A stretch of 64,000 nucleotides of DNA from Candidatus Rokuibacteriota bacterium (GTDB taxonomy: Bacteria > Methylomirabilota > Methylomirabilia > Rokubacteriales > CSP1-6): contig JAUSJX010000012.1 of the NCBI GenBank assembly GCA_030647435.1, forward strand, positions 134,063 to 198,062, written 5' to 3'. A program made the translations under genes and the position numbers. This document shows, one piece after another, positions 1 to 8,214 of the stretch. The notes beneath the pieces are model-generated. The model had not been told where the DNA came from. It did not search any database and saw nothing but the letters and a program-made list of their open reading frames with translations. Each line of letters begins with the position of its first letter. The first letter of the stretch is position 1.

Positions 1-78
1 CCGGTGAGAGATGGACTTGTCCCCCGGCACCTGGACCGTGCCGCTGAGCCGCTTTGGAGCCCGCACGCGGATCCGCAT
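1..78 (-). CDS. aroA: EPSP synthase, N-terminal fragment (cut by window edge)
   Basis: Only the first 26 codons are inside the window. They read from an ATG at 78 and include PGDKSISHR, the N-terminal phosphate/substrate-binding signature of 5-enolpyruvylshikimate-3-phosphate synthase, the sixth shikimate-pathway step (shikimate-3-phosphate plus PEP). The start overlaps the tyrA stop by one base (TGATG), so the two are probably translationally coupled. The rest of the gene lies beyond base 1. The identification rests on this motif and on the aromatic gene context, both of which agree. Confidence 0.9.
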   Translation of the reverse strand, partial: MRIRVRAPKRLSGTVQVPGDKSISHR

Positions 79-926
79 CACCCAAGCCTCGCCCGGACCA
101 TGCGGATGCGCTCCAGCTCGGCCTCGATGCGCGGTGCGTCGCCTGAGCGCAGCACGCGCTCGAGATCGCCCAGCGCCGCCCGGAAGGCCGCGACGGCTTC
201 GGCCAGCGCTTCGCGGTTCTCCTCGAAGATCTCCCTCCAGACAGTCGGGCTCGACGCCGCGATGCGTGTGGTGTCCTTGAAGCCCCGCGCGGCCACGTCG
301 AAGAACTGCGAATCCATCCGGACCACGGCATCCACCAGCGCGGCGGCCACGAGGTGCGGTAGGTGGCTGATGGCGGCCACGGCCCGGTCGTGGGTGGCGG
401 GATCCATGGTGACGACTCGCCCGCCGGCCGCTTCCCAGAATTCCGTGACGCGCTTGACGGCGTCCCGCGCGGTGCGGTCGGTGGGCGTGAGGATGATCGT
501 GGCGCCCCGGAAGAGATCCGCGCGGGCGACCGCGAAGCCCGAGAGGTTCGATCCCGCCATGGGGTGGCTGCCCACGAAGTCGAGCGGCCTCCCAGCGCAG
601 AGCGTCTCGGCGACGCGCACGATCGCGGCCTTCGTGCTGCCGACGTCGGTGATGAGGGCCTGCGGCTCGGCTGCCTGCCACACGGCGGGCAGCTGATGCT
701 CGAGGGTGGCGACGGGGGTCGCCAGGACGACCATGTCGGCGCCCGTCAGGCCGTCTCGAAGATCGGTCGTGACGCGGTCGACGGCCCCCTCGCTGAGCGC
801 CGGCGCCAGGCTCGCGGGATTGCGGCCGACCCCCACGATCTCCCGCGCCAGCGATTCGGCGCGAGCCGCCTTGGCCACGGAACCGCCGAGGAGCCCCAGC
901 CCGACAATGGCGAGGCGGCGGATCAC
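78..926 (-). CDS. tyrA: Prephenate dehydrogenase
   Basis: Oxidative decarboxylation of prephenate to 4-hydroxyphenylpyruvate, the tyrosine branch. The 282-residue protein opens with a Rossmann loop (GLGLLGG, about 9-15), then DVGSTK (94-99) and GSHPMAGS (119-126), the conserved substrate-side motifs of the family, and ISHLPH (186-191) at the start of the helical dimerisation domain. There is no fused chorismate mutase or ACT domain, so feedback control is not obvious here. The start is a GTG at 926 that overlaps the hisC stop (GTGA). An arogenate dehydrogenase specificity cannot be excluded from sequence alone. Confidence 0.93.
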   Translation of the reverse strand: MIRRLAIVGLGLLGGSVAKAARAESLAREIVGVGRNPASLAPALSEGAVDRVTTDLRDGLTGADMVVLATPVATLEHQLPAVWQAAEPQALITDVGSTKAAIVRVAETLCAGRPLDFVGSHPMAGSNLSGFAVARADLFRGATIILTPTDRTARDAVKRVTEFWEAAGGRVVTMDPATHDRAVAAISHLPHLVAAALVDAVVRMDSQFFDVAARGFKDTTRIAASSPTVWREIFEENREALAEAVAAFRAALGDLERVLRSGDAPRIEAELERIRMVRARLG

Positions 927-2038
927 CCGACCTTGCCCTCCGCCAGGACCTTCTTCAGCGCCTTGATCAGGCGCCGATTTTCCTCAGGCGTGCCGATGGT
1001 CACGCGGAGCGCAGTCTCCATGCCGAAGCTCGACATGGGGCGCACGATCACGCCCTCCTTCAAAAGGCGCTGGAAGACGTCGCTGCCGCTCCGGGCCACG
1101 TCGAGAAGGATGAAGTTGGCGCGCGAGGGCACGTACTTGAGCTCCATCGAGGTGAACTCGTCGCACAGGAAGTGCCGTCCGGCTTCGTTCATCCGCAGGC
1201 ACTCGAGGATGTGCGAGTCGTCCTCGAGGGCTGCCAACGCGGCCACCTGGGCGAGCGAGTTGACGTTGAAGGGCTGCCGGATCCGGTTGAGAAGGGCGAC
1301 GCAGTCGGGGTCCGCGATCGCGTAACCCACACGAAGCCCCGCGAGGCTCGCGGCCTTGGAGAAGGTCCGCAGCACGGCGACCTTGCGGCCCTGCTTCATG
1401 TACTGGACCGAGTCGGGGAAGTCCGGCCCCTGGGCGAACTCGAAGTAGGCCTCGTCGAAGACCACGATGACCTTGTCCGGCACGCGCGCCATGAAGGCCG
1501 CGACCTCCTCCGCCGTCACGAGGGTCGCCGTCGGATTGTTCGGGTTGGCGATGAACACGATCTTCGTCATCGGCGTGATCGCGCGCGCCATGGCCTCGAG
1601 GTCCAGCCGGTGGTCCTTCAGGGTGACAACTACCCGGATACCACCGGCGGCTTGGACGATCATGGGGTAGACGACGAAGGACGGATGCGGGATGATCGCC
1701 TCCTCGCCCGGCCGCAGGAAGCCCCGCACGAGCAGCTCGATCAGCTCGTTGGAGCCGTTGCCCATGATGATGTGCTCCGGCGTGAGCCCGTGACGCCGCG
1801 CCAGCGCGCTACGCAGGTAGTGGGCGCTGCCGTCGGGGTAGCGGTTCAGATGAGCCAGCGCCTCCGAGATGGCCTTGAGGACGCGCTCCGAGGGCGGCAG
1901 CGGGTTCTCGTTCGAGGCGAGCTTGATGACGTCGGTCAGGCCGAACTCGCGCTCGAGCTCCTCGATCGGCTTCCCCGGCTCGTAGGGGTCGATCCCGAGG
2001 ATGTGGTCGTTGGCGAGGGATTCCCAGGACACAGGCAT
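923..2038 (-). CDS. hisC: Histidinol-phosphate/aromatic aminotransferase
   Basis: PLP-dependent class I/II aminotransferase of 371 residues. Visible motifs are ASNENP (41-46), NPNNPT (165-170), DEAY (195-198) and TFSK with the Schiff-base lysine at 228, followed by the phosphate-binding R-x-G-Y segment. The family converts imidazole-acetol phosphate to histidinol phosphate. Its place between pheA and tyrA suggests it also, or mainly, transaminates phenylpyruvate and 4-hydroxyphenylpyruvate; that is inference from context. A clear AAGGAG ribosome binding site lies just upstream of the ATG at 2038, and the stop overlaps tyrA. Confidence 0.9.
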   Translation of the reverse strand: MPVSWESLANDHILGIDPYEPGKPIEELEREFGLTDVIKLASNENPLPPSERVLKAISEALAHLNRYPDGSAHYLRSALARRHGLTPEHIIMGNGSNELIELLVRGFLRPGEEAIIPHPSFVVYPMIVQAAGGIRVVVTLKDHRLDLEAMARAITPMTKIVFIANPNNPTATLVTAEEVAAFMARVPDKVIVVFDEAYFEFAQGPDFPDSVQYMKQGRKVAVLRTFSKAASLAGLRVGYAIADPDCVALLNRIRQPFNVNSLAQVAALAALEDDSHILECLRMNEAGRHFLCDEFTSMELKYVPSRANFILLDVARSGSDVFQRLLKEGVIVRPMSSFGMETALRVTIGTPEENRRLIKALKKVLAEGKVG

Positions 2039-2048
2039 GCGGGGCTCC

Positions 2049-3110
2049 TTAGGCGGCCGGGTAGGATCCGAGGATCTTCAGGAACTGGCAGCGCTCCTTG
2101 ACCTCGTCGAGAACAGCCCGGACGTCATCGGTATCGCGGTGACCCTCGAAGTCGACGAAGTTCACGTACTCCCAGGGGCGCCGCTTGGTTGGTCGCGATT
2201 CGATCTTGGTCATGTTGAGCCGGCGCGCGGCGAAGGGCTGGAGGATGCTGTACAGCACGCCCGGCTCGTTCTTCATCGAGAAAAGGATGGAGGTCTTGTC
2301 CCGCCCCGTGGCGCCGACCGGGCGGCGTCCGATCACCAGGAAGCGCGTGGTGTTGTATGGGTTGTCCTCGATGCGCTTCTGCAGCACGGGCACGTCGTAC
2401 GTGCGGGCGGCCAGCTCCGAGGCGACGGCCGCCACCGTGGGGTCGTCCTTCGCGCGCTCGGCCGCCGCGGTCGTCGACGGCATCTCCTCGGTGCGGGCGT
2501 CGGGCAGGTGCGCCAGCAGCCACTGCCGGCACTGCGCGAGCGCCTGGGGGTGGGAACAGACGACCTTGACCTCGCCGAGTTCGCCGGCCCTCGACAGCAG
2601 GTGCTGGCTGATCTCGAGCGTGAGCTCGCCCGCGATCAGGGCCTCCGAGTCGATGAGGCGGTCGAGCGTGACGTTGACCGGCCCTTCGGTCGAGTTCTCG
2701 ACCGGCACCACGCCGTATTCCGCGCGCCCCCGCTCGACCTCCTCGAAGACGTCCGCGATGGTCTTGAGCGGGATGAGTTGGGCCGAGGTCCCGAAACGGC
2801 GCATCGCCGCGGCGTGGGTGAAGGTGCCGGCGGGACCGAGGTACCCGACGGGCAGCGGATTCTCGAGGGCGAGGGAGGCCGAGAGGATCTCCCGCCAGAC
2901 GGCGCGGACCGCCTCAGCGCTCAGGGGGCCTCGATTCAGCGCGGCGAGGCGCTCCAGGACCTGGGCCTCGCGCTCCGGGACAAAGTACGGCCTGTCCTGC
3001 TGCCGCTTGAGCTCGCCGATCTGAAGGGCGGCGTGTCCGCGCTGGTTGAGAAGGTTGAGGATCTGCTCGTCGAGGTCGTTGATCCTGGATCGCCAGTCGT
3101 CCAGGTCCAT
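2049..3110 (-). CDS. pheA: Chorismate mutase / prephenate dehydratase (P-protein)
   Basis: Bifunctional phenylalanine-branch enzyme of 353 residues. An AroQ-type helical chorismate mutase occupies about 1-85. The prephenate dehydratase domain begins with GPAGTFTHAA (92-101) and contains ENSTEG (138-143) and the catalytic TRF motif. A C-terminal ACT domain carries ESRP, the phenylalanine-binding signature, so allosteric inhibition by phenylalanine is expected. The open frame extends further upstream, but the ATG at 3110 is preceded by AGGAG and gives the normal family length. It is followed after 10 bases by hisC. Confidence 0.94.
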   Translation of the reverse strand: MDLDDWRSRINDLDEQILNLLNQRGHAALQIGELKRQQDRPYFVPEREAQVLERLAALNRGPLSAEAVRAVWREILSASLALENPLPVGYLGPAGTFTHAAAMRRFGTSAQLIPLKTIADVFEEVERGRAEYGVVPVENSTEGPVNVTLDRLIDSEALIAGELTLEISQHLLSRAGELGEVKVVCSHPQALAQCRQWLLAHLPDARTEEMPSTTAAAERAKDDPTVAAVASELAARTYDVPVLQKRIEDNPYNTTRFLVIGRRPVGATGRDKTSILFSMKNEPGVLYSILQPFAARRLNMTKIESRPTKRRPWEYVNFVDFEGHRDTDDVRAVLDEVKERCQFLKILGSYPAA

Positions 3111-3130
3111 GAAGGGCTCCTGATGCGGAT

Positions 3131-3880
3131 CTATCGGTGAATCCTGGCTAGTATAGGCGAAGCGCCCTGGTCGCGCAAGCTCCGAAGCCCAACGAGCTCC
3201 GCGGCGCTTAGGGCGCGCGTGTGCCCCAACGGCAGCGCCCCTAGACGCAGCGGGCCGAATTGGACGCGGCGCAGACGCATCACGGGGTGGCCGAGGGCCT
3301 TGCAGTAGCGCTTCACCTCGCGGTAGCGCCCTTCCTTGAACGTCACGCTGAGCCACGTGCTCCCTCTCCCGTGCTTCAGGATCCGCACCGCCGAGGGCAG
3401 CGCGGGACCGTCCGGCAGGAGCACGCCGCGCCGCCACCGCTCGAGGTCGCCCGGCCCGACGTGGCGCTCCACCTCGACCTCGTAGACGCGGGGGATCTCG
3501 TAGCGCGGATGCAGGAGCCGGTTGGTCAGCTCGCCGTCGTTCGTGAGGAGCAGGAGGCCCTCGGCGTCGTAGTCGAGCCGCCCGACGGGAAAGAGCCTGG
3601 GCGTCTCTCGGGGCAGGAGATCCGTCACGACCGGGCGGCCTTCGGGGTCGTGGAGGCTCGTGACGTAGCCGCGCGGCTTGTGGAGCAGCACGTATGCGTG
3701 CGCCTCGCGCGCGCCGACGGGGCGGCCGTCGAGGGCGATGACGTCGGTCGCGGGGTCCGCTTGGGCGCCGGGCTCGAGCCGCACCGTTCCGTTGACGGTG
3801 ACGCGGCCGGCCTCGAGAAGCGCCTCAGCCCCGCGGCGTGACGCCAGCCCCGCCTGGGCCAGGATCTTGCTGAGCCGCAT
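3131..3880 (-). CDS. rluB: 23S rRNA pseudouridine synthase, RsuA/RluB family
   Basis: A 249-residue protein with an N-terminal S4 RNA-binding domain (about 1-60) and the RsuA/RluB catalytic motif GRLDYDAEG (100-108) with the catalytic aspartate at 103. It isomerises uridine to pseudouridine in rRNA; RluB acts on helix 80 of 23S rRNA. Position directly after scpB is the usual arrangement and favours RluB over RsuA, but the exact target is inferred. The start overlaps the scpB tail by 56 bases. That is long, yet MRLSKILAQAG is the canonical family N-terminus. Confidence 0.9.
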   Translation of the reverse strand: MRLSKILAQAGLASRRGAEALLEAGRVTVNGTVRLEPGAQADPATDVIALDGRPVGAREAHAYVLLHKPRGYVTSLHDPEGRPVVTDLLPRETPRLFPVGRLDYDAEGLLLLTNDGELTNRLLHPRYEIPRVYEVEVERHVGPGDLERWRRGVLLPDGPALPSAVRILKHGRGSTWLSVTFKEGRYREVKRYCKALGHPVMRLRRVQFGPLRLGALPLGHTRALSAAELVGLRSLRDQGASPILARIHR

Positions 3881-4484
3881 CGGTGGCAGGAGAGCTCTCC
3901 ACGGCGTCGCCGGATCCCGCCGCCCCCGCGGCGTCTGGCGGGGTCTCCGGGATCACGAGGTCGCCCTCGACCTTGGGCAGGTCGGCCAGGTCTCTCAAGC
4001 CGAAGGCGACAAGGAAGTCGCGCGTCGTCTCGTAGAGGAACGGCCTGCCGGGCGAGTCCTTCCGCCCGGCGATGCGGACCATGCGGCGGTCGAGGAGGTT
4101 GTCGAGGACCGCTTCAGAGTTGACGCCCCTGACGGCGTCGATGTCGGGACGGGATGCCGGCTGGCGGTAGGCGATGATGGCGAGGGTTTCCAGCGACGAG
4201 CGCGACAATCGGGAGCGCGTCCGGCTGCGGGCCAGCTTCACGAGCCAGGGCGCGACCTCGGGCCGCGTCACCAGGCGGTAGCCGCCGCCCACTTCGATGA
4301 TCTGGAGCGCCCTGCCCTGCCCGTCGAGCCGCTCCGTGAGCACGCTCACCAGCTCGCGCGCCTGGCCCGCGGAAGGAAGGTCGAGCACCTCCTGGATGCG
4401 CTCGGCCTCGACCGGAGCCTCGGAGGCGAAGAGCAGCGCTTCGAGGACGTCTATGGGTTGAGTCATGCGTGGGGGTTCAGTCAT
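3825..4484 (-). CDS. scpB: Segregation and condensation protein B
   Basis: Kleisin-associated partner of SMC and ScpA in chromosome condensation and segregation. Two winged-helix domains occupy roughly residues 5-165. The remainder is a low-complexity Ala/Gly/Pro/Asp tail that overlaps the rluB start. Two in-frame ATG codons (4484 and 4466) sit in a small triple repeat and neither has a clear ribosome binding site, so the exact start is open. Its SMC partner is also in this window at 46423-49989. Confidence 0.92.
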   Translation of the reverse strand: MTEPPRMTQPIDVLEALLFASEAPVEAERIQEVLDLPSAGQARELVSVLTERLDGQGRALQIIEVGGGYRLVTRPEVAPWLVKLARSRTRSRLSRSSLETLAIIAYRQPASRPDIDAVRGVNSEAVLDNLLDRRMVRIAGRKDSPGRPFLYETTRDFLVAFGLRDLADLPKVEGDLVIPETPPDAAGAAGSGDAVESSPATDAAQQDPGPGGAGVTPRG

Positions 4485-4500
4485 GGTTGGGCTCAGTCAT
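4449..4500 (-). repeat. Three near-copies of an 18-base unit at the scpA/scpB junction
   Basis: On the minus strand the unit begins ATGACTSA and continues with a C-rich half; it occurs three times with period 18. It spans the end of scpA and the first codons of scpB, and creates the two alternative ATG starts of scpB (M-T-E-P-P-R-M-T-Q-P). It looks like a local tandem duplication. No regulatory role can be shown. Confidence 0.5.
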
Positions 4501-5302
4501 GCGCGGTCTCTCCAGGGGTTGGAGCGTCAGTGGGCGGGACGTCCGAGGCGGCATCGGTCGGGGACGCCGACTCGATGACGATCTCGCCGAACAGTTCCGC
4601 CTGGTGGGCGCGCGCCTGCCCGAGCCTCACGAGCTCGAGCAGGGCAAGGAGCGTCACGATCCACTCGGCGCGGACGCGCTCTTGCCCGGCGACGGACGAG
4701 AAGAGGATGGACCACGTGTGCCGCAGCAGCTCGATGACCTCGCCCATGCGCTCGAGGACCGAGAGCGGGTTCGGCTCGATCTGGCGCGGCGTCTGGCGCT
4801 TCTGCTCCTCGATGAGCCGCGTGATGGCCCTCTGCAGGAGATGAACCGAGAGGTCCTCCAGCGGGACGTCCTCGGGTGGCGGCAGCTCGCCGACGGTGCG
4901 GCCGTAGAGCAGCGCCTGCTCCGCCTCGCGTAGGCCGAGCCAGGCGCCGAACTCCTTGACGCGCGCGTACTCGCGCAGCCGCTCGGCCAGCTCCTGGCGC
5001 AGGAGCTCGCCCTCCTCGTCGAGGCTGTCCGGCGGCGCCTCGGGATCGACCGGCAGCAAGAGCTTGGACTTGAGGTAGATCAGGGTGGCGGCCATGACCA
5101 TGAAGGCGCCTGCGGTGTCGAGGTCCTGGAACTGCACCGACTCGAGATGCGCTAGGTACTGCTCGGTGATGGTGCGGATGGGCAGGTTGGCGAGGTCGAC
5201 CTCGCTGGTCCTGCAGAGGTGAAGCAAGAGGTCCAGCGGGCCGACGAAGGACTCCACCCTGACGGTCAGGCCCTGCGGCTCCGTTTCCGTATCCGCAGTC
5301 AT
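4493..5302 (-). CDS. scpA: Segregation and condensation protein A (kleisin)
   Basis: A 269-residue kleisin that bridges the SMC heads and binds ScpB. The N-terminal VRVESFVGPLDLLLHLC segment is the typical ScpA opening (contact to the SMC neck), followed by an acidic middle region rich in E/D and a C-terminal winged helix ending with an acidic tail. The start at 5302 lies against a tandem-repeat spacer that separates it from trpS. The gene order scpA-scpB-rluB is common in bacteria. Confidence 0.93.
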   Translation of the reverse strand: MTADTETEPQGLTVRVESFVGPLDLLLHLCRTSEVDLANLPIRTITEQYLAHLESVQFQDLDTAGAFMVMAATLIYLKSKLLLPVDPEAPPDSLDEEGELLRQELAERLREYARVKEFGAWLGLREAEQALLYGRTVGELPPPEDVPLEDLSVHLLQRAITRLIEEQKRQTPRQIEPNPLSVLERMGEVIELLRHTWSILFSSVAGQERVRAEWIVTLLALLELVRLGQARAHQAELFGEIVIESASPTDAASDVPPTDAPTPGETAHD

Positions 5303-5415
5303 CCGGTAACGGGGGCCCAGAAATGGCCCCCGTACTCCCCCAGTAACGGGAACCAGAAATGGCCCCCGTACTCCCCCAGTAACGGGAACCAGAAATGGCC
5401 CCCGTACTCCCCCAT
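5303..5415. repeat. 36-base tandem repeat (about 3 copies) with hairpin potential, trpS/scpA spacer
   Basis: Three copies with exact 36-base periodicity fill the gap between trpS and scpA. Each contains an AGAAATGGCCCCCGTACT core. The copy nearest scpA has a perfect 9-bp inverted repeat: arm 5309-5317, 7-base loop, arm 5325-5333. The other two copies carry two mismatches in that arm. There is no run of T on either strand, so it is not a classical intrinsic terminator. It could attenuate or stabilise the mRNA between the two genes, or be a dispersed intergenic repeat. Confidence 0.8.
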
Positions 5416-5423
5416 GTTCGCAA

Positions 5424-6416
5424 TCATTTCGGCTCCAGGTTGATCACGGAGCGGACTTCGTCCATGGTCTTCTTCGCGAACTCACGCGCCTTCTTCGAAC
5501 CCTCGTGGAGGATCTCCACGATCTCGCGCGGCTTGGCCGCGAAGCGCTCGCGCCGCTCGCGAATCCCGGCGAGCGGCGGCACCATGTGGGTGAGCAGCAC
5601 CGCCTTGCAGTCGAGGCAGCCGATGCCCGCCGTCCGGCAGCCGGTCGCGCAGGCTTCGCGCGGCTCCTCGGGAGTGAAGATCTTGTGGAGGTCGAAGACC
5701 GGGCAGAGGTGCGGGTTGCCCGGGTCACTCCGCCGCTTCCGGGCGGGATCCGTGATCATCGGCTTGACCTTGGCCGTGATCTCCTCGGGGGTGTCCGACA
5801 ATAGGATCGCGTTGCCGAGCGACTTCGACATCTTGCGGCCGTCAGTCCCCGGCACCTTCGGAATCTGGGTCAGCTTGACCCCGGGCTCCGGGAAGACCGG
5901 CTTCCACGTGTTGTTGAAGCGCCGCGCCACCTCGCGCGTCAGCTCGACGTGCGGCACCTGGTCGATGCCGACCGGCACCCACTGCGGCTTGTACATGAGG
6001 ATGTCCGCCGCCTGGAGCAGCGGGTACCCCAGGAGCCCGTACGAGGGCGACTCGAGCCCCAGCTGCTCCACCATCTCCTTGTAGGTGGGGACGCGCTCGA
6101 GCCAGCCGACCGGCGTCACCATGGAGAAGAGGAGATGGAGCTCCGCGTGCTCGGGCACCAGCGACTGGATGAAGAGCGTGCTCCGCTCCGGGTCGAGACC
6201 CGCGCCGAGCCAGTCCGCCAACATCTCGATCGTGCTCTCCGGCGCCTGGCCGCTGTTCTCCGCGTCCGTCGTGAGCGCGTGCCAGCTCGCAACGAAGTAG
6301 AAGCAGTCGTACTCGTCCTGGAGCCGCACCCAGTTGTCGAGCGCGCCCAGGTAGTTGCCGAGATGGAGCTTGCCCGTCGGGCGCATGCCGGAGAGCACCC
6401 GCTGCTTGGAGGTCAT
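5424..6416 (-). CDS. trpS: Tryptophanyl-tRNA synthetase (with putative 4Fe-4S cysteine motif)
   Basis: Class I aminoacyl-tRNA synthetase charging tRNA-Trp; 330 residues, normal length. The HIGH-type motif is KLHLGN (16-21) and the KMSKS motif is at 195-199. The C-terminal anticodon-binding half holds Cys238, Cys260, Cys267 and Cys270 (spacing C-x21-C-x6-C-x2-C) plus Cys256. This closely matches the C-x22-C-x6-C-x2-C motif known to bind a [4Fe-4S] cluster in Thermotoga maritima TrpRS. The frame is open far upstream, but the ATG at 6416 overlaps the preceding stop (ATGA) and gives the family N-terminus. Confidence 0.96.
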   Translation of the reverse strand: MTSKQRVLSGMRPTGKLHLGNYLGALDNWVRLQDEYDCFYFVASWHALTTDAENSGQAPESTIEMLADWLGAGLDPERSTLFIQSLVPEHAELHLLFSMVTPVGWLERVPTYKEMVEQLGLESPSYGLLGYPLLQAADILMYKPQWVPVGIDQVPHVELTREVARRFNNTWKPVFPEPGVKLTQIPKVPGTDGRKMSKSLGNAILLSDTPEEITAKVKPMITDPARKRRSDPGNPHLCPVFDLHKIFTPEEPREACATGCRTAGIGCLDCKAVLLTHMVPPLAGIRERRERFAAKPREIVEILHEGSKKAREFAKKTMDEVRSVINLEPK

Positions 6417-7186
6417 GACGCTCCCGGATCTCCCTGTCCCGAGCCCCGGTGCGCTTCCCAGGCCTTGGCCATGCGGAGGAACACGTAATTGGCGTAGAGC
6501 ACGGCGAGCACGAAGCCGCGCCAGCCGTCGAGGAAGCCTAACCTCAGGACGTACATGGAGAGGAATCGCCCGAGCGGGCGGAGCGCCAAGTCGGCGAGCC
6601 CCGCCCGTCCGCCGCGGCTGACAATCTCCTGGGCCGCAAGCGTGGAGTACCGGTTCGAACGCGTGACGAAGTCCTCGAGTCCGCGGTACGAGTGATGCAG
6701 CATCGGCTCGACGAGGGCCTCGACGTGGCCCTCGACCACGACCGATTCGTGCACCGCGCTGTCCACAAAGCGGCCGGCGTCCCGGCTGAAGAGGCGCAGC
6801 TGGTAGTCCGGAAAGAGCCCGCCGTGGCGCACCCAGGCGCCCCAAAAAACATTCTTCCGTGGGATCGAGTAGCCGTCGGCCGGGCCGTTCGCGCGCACGA
6901 TGCGGCCGATCCGCTCCCGGAGCTCGGGGGTGACGCGCTCGTCGGCGTCCAGCGACAGCACCCACTCGCCGGTCGCCTGTTCGAGCGCGAAGTTCTTCTG
7001 CGCGGCGAAGCCTGCCCACGGCCGCACCCAGATCTTGTCCGTGAACTCGCGCGCGACCTGGACGGTCTTGTCGGTGGACTCGGCGTCGATCACGATGATC
7101 TCGTCCGCCCAAGCGGCGCTCTCGAGGCAGGCGCGCAGCCGCTCCTCCTCGTTCCAGGCGATGATCGTGACGCTCAGCCGGTTCAC
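6413..7186 (-). CDS. Glycosyltransferase family 2, LPS core type (WaaE-like)
   Basis: A 257-residue GT-A fold enzyme. It starts with the GT2 nucleotide-binding strand (SVTIIAWNEEERL) and has the metal-binding LDADE about a third of the way in, then a short hydrophobic C-terminal stretch. The sequence resembles WaaE/KdtX-type enzymes that add glucose to the first core heptose. Context agrees: it sits in an ADP-heptose and heptosyltransferase cluster and overlaps both waaC (4 bases) and trpS (4 bases). The exact sugar and linkage cannot be read from sequence. Confidence 0.82.
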   Translation of the reverse strand: MNRLSVTIIAWNEEERLRACLESAAWADEIIVIDAESTDKTVQVAREFTDKIWVRPWAGFAAQKNFALEQATGEWVLSLDADERVTPELRERIGRIVRANGPADGYSIPRKNVFWGAWVRHGGLFPDYQLRLFSRDAGRFVDSAVHESVVVEGHVEALVEPMLHHSYRGLEDFVTRSNRYSTLAAQEIVSRGGRAGLADLALRPLGRFLSMYVLRLGFLDGWRGFVLAVLYANYVFLRMAKAWEAHRGSGQGDPGAS

Positions 7187-8214
7187 TCCGCACCCTCGAG
7201 CATGCCTCGCGCGGCCTCGAAGACTCCCGCGACCTCGAGTCCGGCCATGGTGCCGTCTGGACTCTGCAGTCCCCGACAGCGCGCCCCGTAGGGGCCGTTT
7301 CGCTCGGCGAGGGACGGCCCGTAGAGCCCGAGAGACGGCGTCCCGAGCGCCGCCGCCAGGTGAAGCGGCCCCGTGTCATTGGCGATCATCAGCCGGCACC
7401 GCTTCAAGAGGGCCGCGAGCTCACCGAGGTCCGTGGGCGGAGCGAGGATTGCGCTGAGCCCCGGCAGCGCCAAGGAGATCTCGCGCGCCATGTGCGCCTC
7501 GTCGGGGCCCCAGAGCAGCAGGAGACGCGCGCCCGCTTCAGTGGCCAGCCGCTCGGCCAAGGCGCCGAAGCGCGCCACAGACCACCGCTTCTGTGGATGG
7601 CCCGCGCCCGGGTTGATCGCGACCAGCCGGTCACCGAGCTTGACACCCTCCTTGACGAGGAGCTCCCCGATCCGACGCTCCGACGCCGCGGGCACGGGCA
7701 CGTGGAACTCCGCGGGCCCCGGCGTGATACCGAGCGGGGCGAGGAGCGCCAGGTACTGCTCGACGACGTGGCGCGCCGAGTCGGGGGGCGTCACGTGACG
7801 GTTGGTGAAGAGCGCGTTCCAGCGCTCGCGGCACCGGCCCGCGCTGAAGCCTATCCGCACGGGCGCCCCTGTGTAGGCGGTCAAGAGCCCGCTCTTCAGC
7901 AGGCCCTGGAGGTCTATGGCCACGTCGAAGGAGGCGCGCCGGATCCTCTCTCGGAGCCGCCCGACCTTGCCCAGTACCTGGCGGGCTCCCGCCGGGCGCC
8001 AGATGAGCCGGCGCCACAGACGCGTGTCCACCGGCACCACCGCGTCGAGATCGGGGTGGTCGCGGAGGATCGCGTACTCGCGCGCCTCGACCACCCACGT
8101 CAGGTGCGCGGAGGGGAGCGCGCGCCTGAGCGCGTGCGCGACCGGGAGGGCGTGGACCACATCACCCAGCGAGGACAGCTTGATGATCGCGATACGCGGG
8201 CTGCGCGACGTCAT
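7183..8214 (-). CDS. waaC: Heptosyltransferase I-like glycosyltransferase (GT9)
   Basis: A 343-residue GT9 (ADP-heptose:LPS heptosyltransferase) protein. The N-terminus IAIIKLSSLGDVVHALPV is the hallmark of WaaC, which transfers the first L,D-heptose to Kdo on the inner face of the cytoplasmic membrane. The C-terminal half has the GPLHLAAALGTPSLGLYG segment that binds the ADP moiety. The open frame runs upstream through a low-complexity run that belongs to hldC. The ATG at 8214 overlaps the hldC stop (ATGA) and is the supported start. Confidence 0.9.
   Translation of the reverse strand: MTSRSPRIAIIKLSSLGDVVHALPVAHALRRALPSAHLTWVVEAREYAILRDHPDLDAVVPVDTRLWRRLIWRPAGARQVLGKVGRLRERIRRASFDVAIDLQGLLKSGLLTAYTGAPVRIGFSAGRCRERWNALFTNRHVTPPDSARHVVEQYLALLAPLGITPGPAEFHVPVPAASERRIGELLVKEGVKLGDRLVAINPGAGHPQKRWSVARFGALAERLATEAGARLLLLWGPDEAHMAREISLALPGLSAILAPPTDLGELAALLKRCRLMIANDTGPLHLAAALGTPSLGLYGPSLAERNGPYGARCRGLQSPDGTMAGLEVAGVFEAARGMLEGAE

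Noticed and set aside
3825-3880. The 56-base scpB/rluB overlap as evidence of a wrong start or frameshift
   Set aside because: Both proteins have canonical termini in place: rluB starts at its conserved S4 sequence and the scpB tail is a disordered extension, so the overlap is plausible.
5424-7379. A 651-residue TrpS with a long N-terminal extension
   Set aside because: The extension is a frame shadow of the GT2 gene. The TrpS N-terminus at 6416 is complete and uses the usual ATGA junction.
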